Notes under the pieces: model-generated
Told to the model about the DNA's origin: nothing
Database searches by the model: none
The model's input: the letters and a program-made list of their open reading frames with translations, nothing else
Made by a program: the position numbers and the translations under genes
NCBI RefSeq assembly: GCF_028288185.1
Contig: NZ_JAQBOF010000036.1
Coordinates: 93,793-157,792, forward strand
DNA: 64,000 nt
Direction: 5' to 3'
From: Mucilaginibacter sp.
GTDB taxonomy: Bacteria; Bacteroidota; Bacteroidia; Sphingobacteriales; Sphingobacteriaceae
In this document: positions 61,214-64,000 of the stretch, in pieces
Numbering within the stretch: position 1 is the stretch's first letter
Layout: each line of letters opens with the position of its first letter

Positions 61214-63613
61214 GTGTATAGTATCCTCAAAAAAGAAATAATTGCTTACCTCAGTTCATTAGTAGCGTATGTTACTATTGGCGTGTTTTTATTAGTACTG
61301 GGCCTGTTTTTATGGGTCTTCCCAGATTCATCTATTTTAGATTACGGCTACGCCGGACTGGATAGTTTATTTAGCACCGCGCCTTACCTGTTCATGTTTC
61401 TCATCCCGGCTATCACCATGCGGTCATTAGCCGAAGAGCGCAGGGAAGGCACATTCGAGCTGCTTTTAACCCGCCCGTTAAGCCACCTGCAAATTGTGTT
61501 AGGTAAGTATTTTGCCGCGGTAATATTGGTGCTGTTTGCTTTGCTGCCCACGCTTACTTATTATTATTCGGTTTATGTGCTAGGCACGCCGCAGGGCAAT
61601 ATTGATAGCGGAGCGGTAATAGGCTCGTACATCGGCTTGTTTTTATTGGGTGCGGCTTTCGCGGCTATTGGCTTGTTCGCATCGGCTATTACTAAAAATC
61701 AAATCATCGCTTTTACCATAGCCATTTTTCTATGTTTCTTTTTTTATAACGGATTTGATTCGTTAAGCGGATTGCTTTCCTTGCAAAGCTCAGGTATCCA
61801 AAGCTTAGGCATTACAGAGCATTATCAATCTATCAGCCGTGGTGTTTTAGATACGCGCGATCTGGCCTACTTTATCATATTAGCAGCGCTGTTTATTTGG
61901 TTCACCTTATTCGCGCTTTTAAAGCAGCAGCAAAAAAGCTTGGGTAAAAATGTTACCTCGGGTATATTCTTGTTGATCATCAGTCTTACTATTTTAACTA
62001 ACCTAACCTTTACCCGGTTTGATTTTACAAAAGAAGGCCGCTACACAATTTCGCAGGCAAGCCGCAATGTTTTAGATAGCCTGGCTGCACCCGTAAAAGT
62101 CACCGTGTATTTGCAAGGCGATCTGAGCGGAGGCATGAAACGCCTGCAACGCGCCACCAATGATATGTTGACGGATCTGCAAGCCTACAGTCACCGCAAG
62201 CTGCAATTTGAGTTTGTTGATCCGCTTAAAGGCGTAGCAGCCGAACGACAAGAGCAAACTATTAATGATCTGCAAGCTCGCGGCGTGGAACCTACTGCCC
62301 TAAGCGTAAAGACGGATGACGGCGTAACACAAAAAACTATTTTCCCCGGTGCAGTAGTGTCAGCCAACGGCAAAGAAATACCGGTTAAACTACTATACCA
62401 GCAAACACAAATGGGTTTGAGTGCCGATGAGGTTTTAAATAACTCCATCCAAAATCTGGAGTACGCTTTTACATCGGCCATAAAAAAAGTAATGCGAGGG
62501 GGTAAGCCGCAAATAGGCTTTACAACGGGGCATGACGAGCTGAACGATGTGCAGTTAAATGATGCCATGAAATCTCTATCGGATGGCTTTGAGGTGGGTA
62601 GGGTTGATCTGAAAAGTATTCCGTTTGATAGTTTGCTAAAAATAAGGTTAATAGTAGTGCCCAAACCCGAAAAACCATTTACCGAGCCCGAAAAATTTAA
62701 GTTGGATCAATATCTGATGCGCGGCGGTAAAATACTTTGGGCGATAGACCAGGTTAACGCCGAGCTTGACAGCCTGCGCGGCCATGGCGGCGAACAACTG
62801 GCGTTCTCCAAACAATTAAATTTGGACGACCAGCTATTTGTTTATGGCATCCGCATAAATTATGACCTGATAGCTGACCTGAGCGCGGCGCAAATACCTA
62901 TCAGTACCGGCAATATAGGTGGGCAAGCACAGATACAAATGGTGCCCTGGTTATTCTACCCCATATTTATGCCGCTGGCTAAACATCCGATAGTTAAAAA
63001 TCTGGATGGAATATATGGCGAGTTTGTAAGCACCATTGATGTACTGGATACCCGTAATGTTGATAAAACCATACTGCTGGCATCATCGCCTTATAATAAA
63101 AATTTAAAGGCCCCGCACATGCTGTCGTTACAGGCTATTGAGCAGCAACCCGACCCGAAAGCTTTCCAAAGCGTACCAAAAACTACCGCCGTTTTGCTGG
63201 AGGGTAAGTTTATGTCCGACTTTAAAAACCGCCCTTTGCCCGAAGGTTTGGGCGAGAACATTGCGATACAAAACGAAAGTAAGCCAACTAAAATGATTGT
63301 AATAAGCGATGGCGATGTGTTTAAAAATCAGGTAGCTGCAGATGGATCACCCTACCCCTTGGGTTATGACCATTACAGCAAGCAAACCTATGGCAACAAA
63401 AATTTATTGCTCAATATTGCTGACTACATGACTGACGATTCGGGCCTTATCGCTTTGCGAAATAAAGAAATTAAACTACGCCTGCTTAACCGGGCAAGGG
63501 TGCGTAACGAAAAATTATACTGGCAGATTATTAATACAATTATTCCTTTGTTATTAGTGTTAATATTTGCTATTTTTCAACATTATACGCGCAAGCGAAA
63601 GTATGCTCATTAA
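61214..63613 (+). CDS. gldFG: GldF-GldG fusion, gliding ABC transporter membrane subunit
   Basis: A 799-residue protein joining two parts that are separate genes in Flavobacterium. Residues 1-240 are a six-span GldF-like ABC permease (AITMRSLAEERREGTFELLLTRPLS is its coupling-helix region). Residues 250-799 are GldG-like: a span near 250-268, a large extracytoplasmic domain (FTKEGRYTISQASRNVLDSL, PQIGFTTGHDEL, LRLIVVPKPEKPFTEPEKFKLDQYLMRGGKILW-like segments) and a C-terminal span (about 775-792) with a basic tail. GTG 61214 is the only suitable start codon. It pairs with GldA. Confidence 0.88.
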   Translation: MYSILKKEIIAYLSSLVAYVTIGVFLLVLGLFLWVFPDSSILDYGYAGLDSLFSTAPYLFMFLIPAITMRSLAEERREGTFELLLTRPLSHLQIVLGKYFAAVILVLFALLPTLTYYYSVYVLGTPQGNIDSGAVIGSYIGLFLLGAAFAAIGLFASAITKNQIIAFTIAIFLCFFFYNGFDSLSGLLSLQSSGIQSLGITEHYQSISRGVLDTRDLAYFIILAALFIWFTLFALLKQQQKSLGKNVTSGIFLLIISLTILTNLTFTRFDFTKEGRYTISQASRNVLDSLAAPVKVTVYLQGDLSGGMKRLQRATNDMLTDLQAYSHRKLQFEFVDPLKGVAAERQEQTINDLQARGVEPTALSVKTDDGVTQKTIFPGAVVSANGKEIPVKLLYQQTQMGLSADEVLNNSIQNLEYAFTSAIKKVMRGGKPQIGFTTGHDELNDVQLNDAMKSLSDGFEVGRVDLKSIPFDSLLKIRLIVVPKPEKPFTEPEKFKLDQYLMRGGKILWAIDQVNAELDSLRGHGGEQLAFSKQLNLDDQLFVYGIRINYDLIADLSAAQIPISTGNIGGQAQIQMVPWLFYPIFMPLAKHPIVKNLDGIYGEFVSTIDVLDTRNVDKTILLASSPYNKNLKAPHMLSLQAIEQQPDPKAFQSVPKTTAVLLEGKFMSDFKNRPLPEGLGENIAIQNESKPTKMIVISDGDVFKNQVAADGSPYPLGYDHYSKQTYGNKNLLLNIADYMTDDSGLIALRNKEIKLRLLNRARVRNEKLYWQIINTIIPLLLVLIFAIFQHYTRKRKYAH

Positions 63614-63644
63614 ATTTTATACTTTTGACTAATTAACACTAATT

Positions 63645-63718
63645 AGCCCCACCCAAACCCTCCCCGGTAGGGAGGGCTTTAAAAAGTCTCCCCTACCGGG
63701 GGAGATTTAGAGGGGGCT
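63645..63718. terminator. Full C-rich element between gldFG and dnaN
   Basis: AGCCCCACCC..GGGGGCT termini enclose two inner hairpins, CCCTCCCCGGTAGGGAGGG and TCTCCCCTACCGGGGGAGA. It is closely related to the element at 48060-48150 and about 30 bp after the gldFG stop. Confidence 0.8.
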
Positions 63719-63752
63719 ATATGTTTACGACTAATTAACACTGGATTTATAT

Positions 63753-64000
63753 ATGAGATTTATAGTTTCTTCATCAACATTATTTAAGCAATGGCAGTGT
63801 GTAAGCGGTGCATTAAGCAACAGTACCGTATTGGCCATAATGGAAAACTTTTTGTTTGAAATAAAGGATGGATACTTAACCATTTCGGCAACGGACCTGC
63901 AAACCAGCATGACCACCTCTTTAACTGTTGAGTCTAAAGAGAACGGACGTATTGCCATACCATCGCGCATATTGCTAGAAACTTTAAAATCATTACCAGA
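63753..64000 (+). CDS. dnaN: DNA polymerase III subunit beta (5' part)
   Basis: Sliding clamp of the replicative polymerase; the window ends after 82 codons. MRFIVSSSTLFKQWQCVSGA, then STVLAIMENFLFEIKDGYLTI, SATDLQTSMTTSL and GRIAIPSRILLETLKSLP follow the first domain of Bacteroidota DnaN. The start ATG 63753 fits the family N-terminus. Confidence 0.95.
   Translation, partial: MRFIVSSSTLFKQWQCVSGALSNSTVLAIMENFLFEIKDGYLTISATDLQTSMTTSLTVESKENGRIAIPSRILLETLKSLP

Overview
The window reads as chromosome of a Bacteroidota species, most likely family Sphingobacteriaceae (Mucilaginibacter/Pedobacter type). The grounds are: promoters of the Bacteroidota form TAnnTTTG upstream of many genes; many short Cys-anchored lipoproteins (CKKD/CKLD after the lipobox); a gld gliding locus; a eukaryotic-type NADP isocitrate dehydrogenase; and the gene order purH-mreB-mreC-mreD-PBP2-rodA. 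Most of the sequence is core housekeeping, interrupted by accessory segments and a high load of intergenic repeats. The genus is inferred from gene content, not from a search.

Layout. 1-7.3 kb: manA (partial), icd, a small outer-membrane protein, two acidic small proteins, a pair of paralogous lipoproteins (one with a collagen-like Gly-X-Thr tract), and dnaX. 7.4-10.9 kb: rpsF-rpsR-rplI operon, mtgA and two unknown genes. 10.9-13.4 kb: HdrB/HdrC-like iron-sulfur pair with a DUF2750 gene between. 13.6-16.9 kb: tRNA-Phe followed by a large tandem beta-helix protein, flanked by two copies of the tRNA terminator. 17.1-20.7 kb: a redox locus (Rieske lipoprotein, thioredoxin, DUF4266 lipoprotein, DUF3570 barrel, ApbE flavin transferase). 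20.9-27.6 kb: SGNH hydrolase, DUF1801, Tat-type metallophosphatase, a frameshifted lipoprotein, a beta-propeller lipoprotein, a small secreted protein and a GT-C-like membrane protein. 28-31 kb: GH3 glycosidase plus XRE-cupin regulator. 31-36.5 kb: small stress-type genes, cspA, a phospholipase C-like protein, a response regulator, tdk. 36.5-44 kb: the rod-shape/elongation cluster and purH. 44-52 kb: lipocalin-like lipoproteins, MFS transporter, purN, dlgD/yiaK-like dehydrogenase, rluA-type synthase, panB, carA. 52-64 kb: ABC exporter, DUF2490 protein, PAS protein, eno, DEAD-box helicase, DivIC/FtsB-like protein, gldA, a barrel protein, a gldF-gldG fusion, and the start of dnaN.

How genes work together. 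MreBCD, PBP2 and RodA form the elongasome; MtgA adds a second glycan polymerase. The 17-20 kb locus looks like an extracytoplasmic electron-transfer module in which ApbE would attach FMN to a partner. The GH3 gene and its cupin regulator form a two-gene sugar-responsive unit with a palindrome sitting on the predicted transcription start. GldA and the GldFG fusion would form the gliding-associated ABC transporter.

Most of the unusual material is between genes. A 30-bp repeat sits directly upstream of the -7 box (or its likely equivalent) of mtgA, panB and carA, always in the direction of transcription. A 42-bp tandem repeat occurs in two distant arrays. A 430-bp element has long terminal inverted repeats with covarying hairpins. 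A family of C-rich hairpins supplies both the stop codon and the terminator of several genes. No CRISPR array, intact insertion sequence, integrase or antiphage system was seen.
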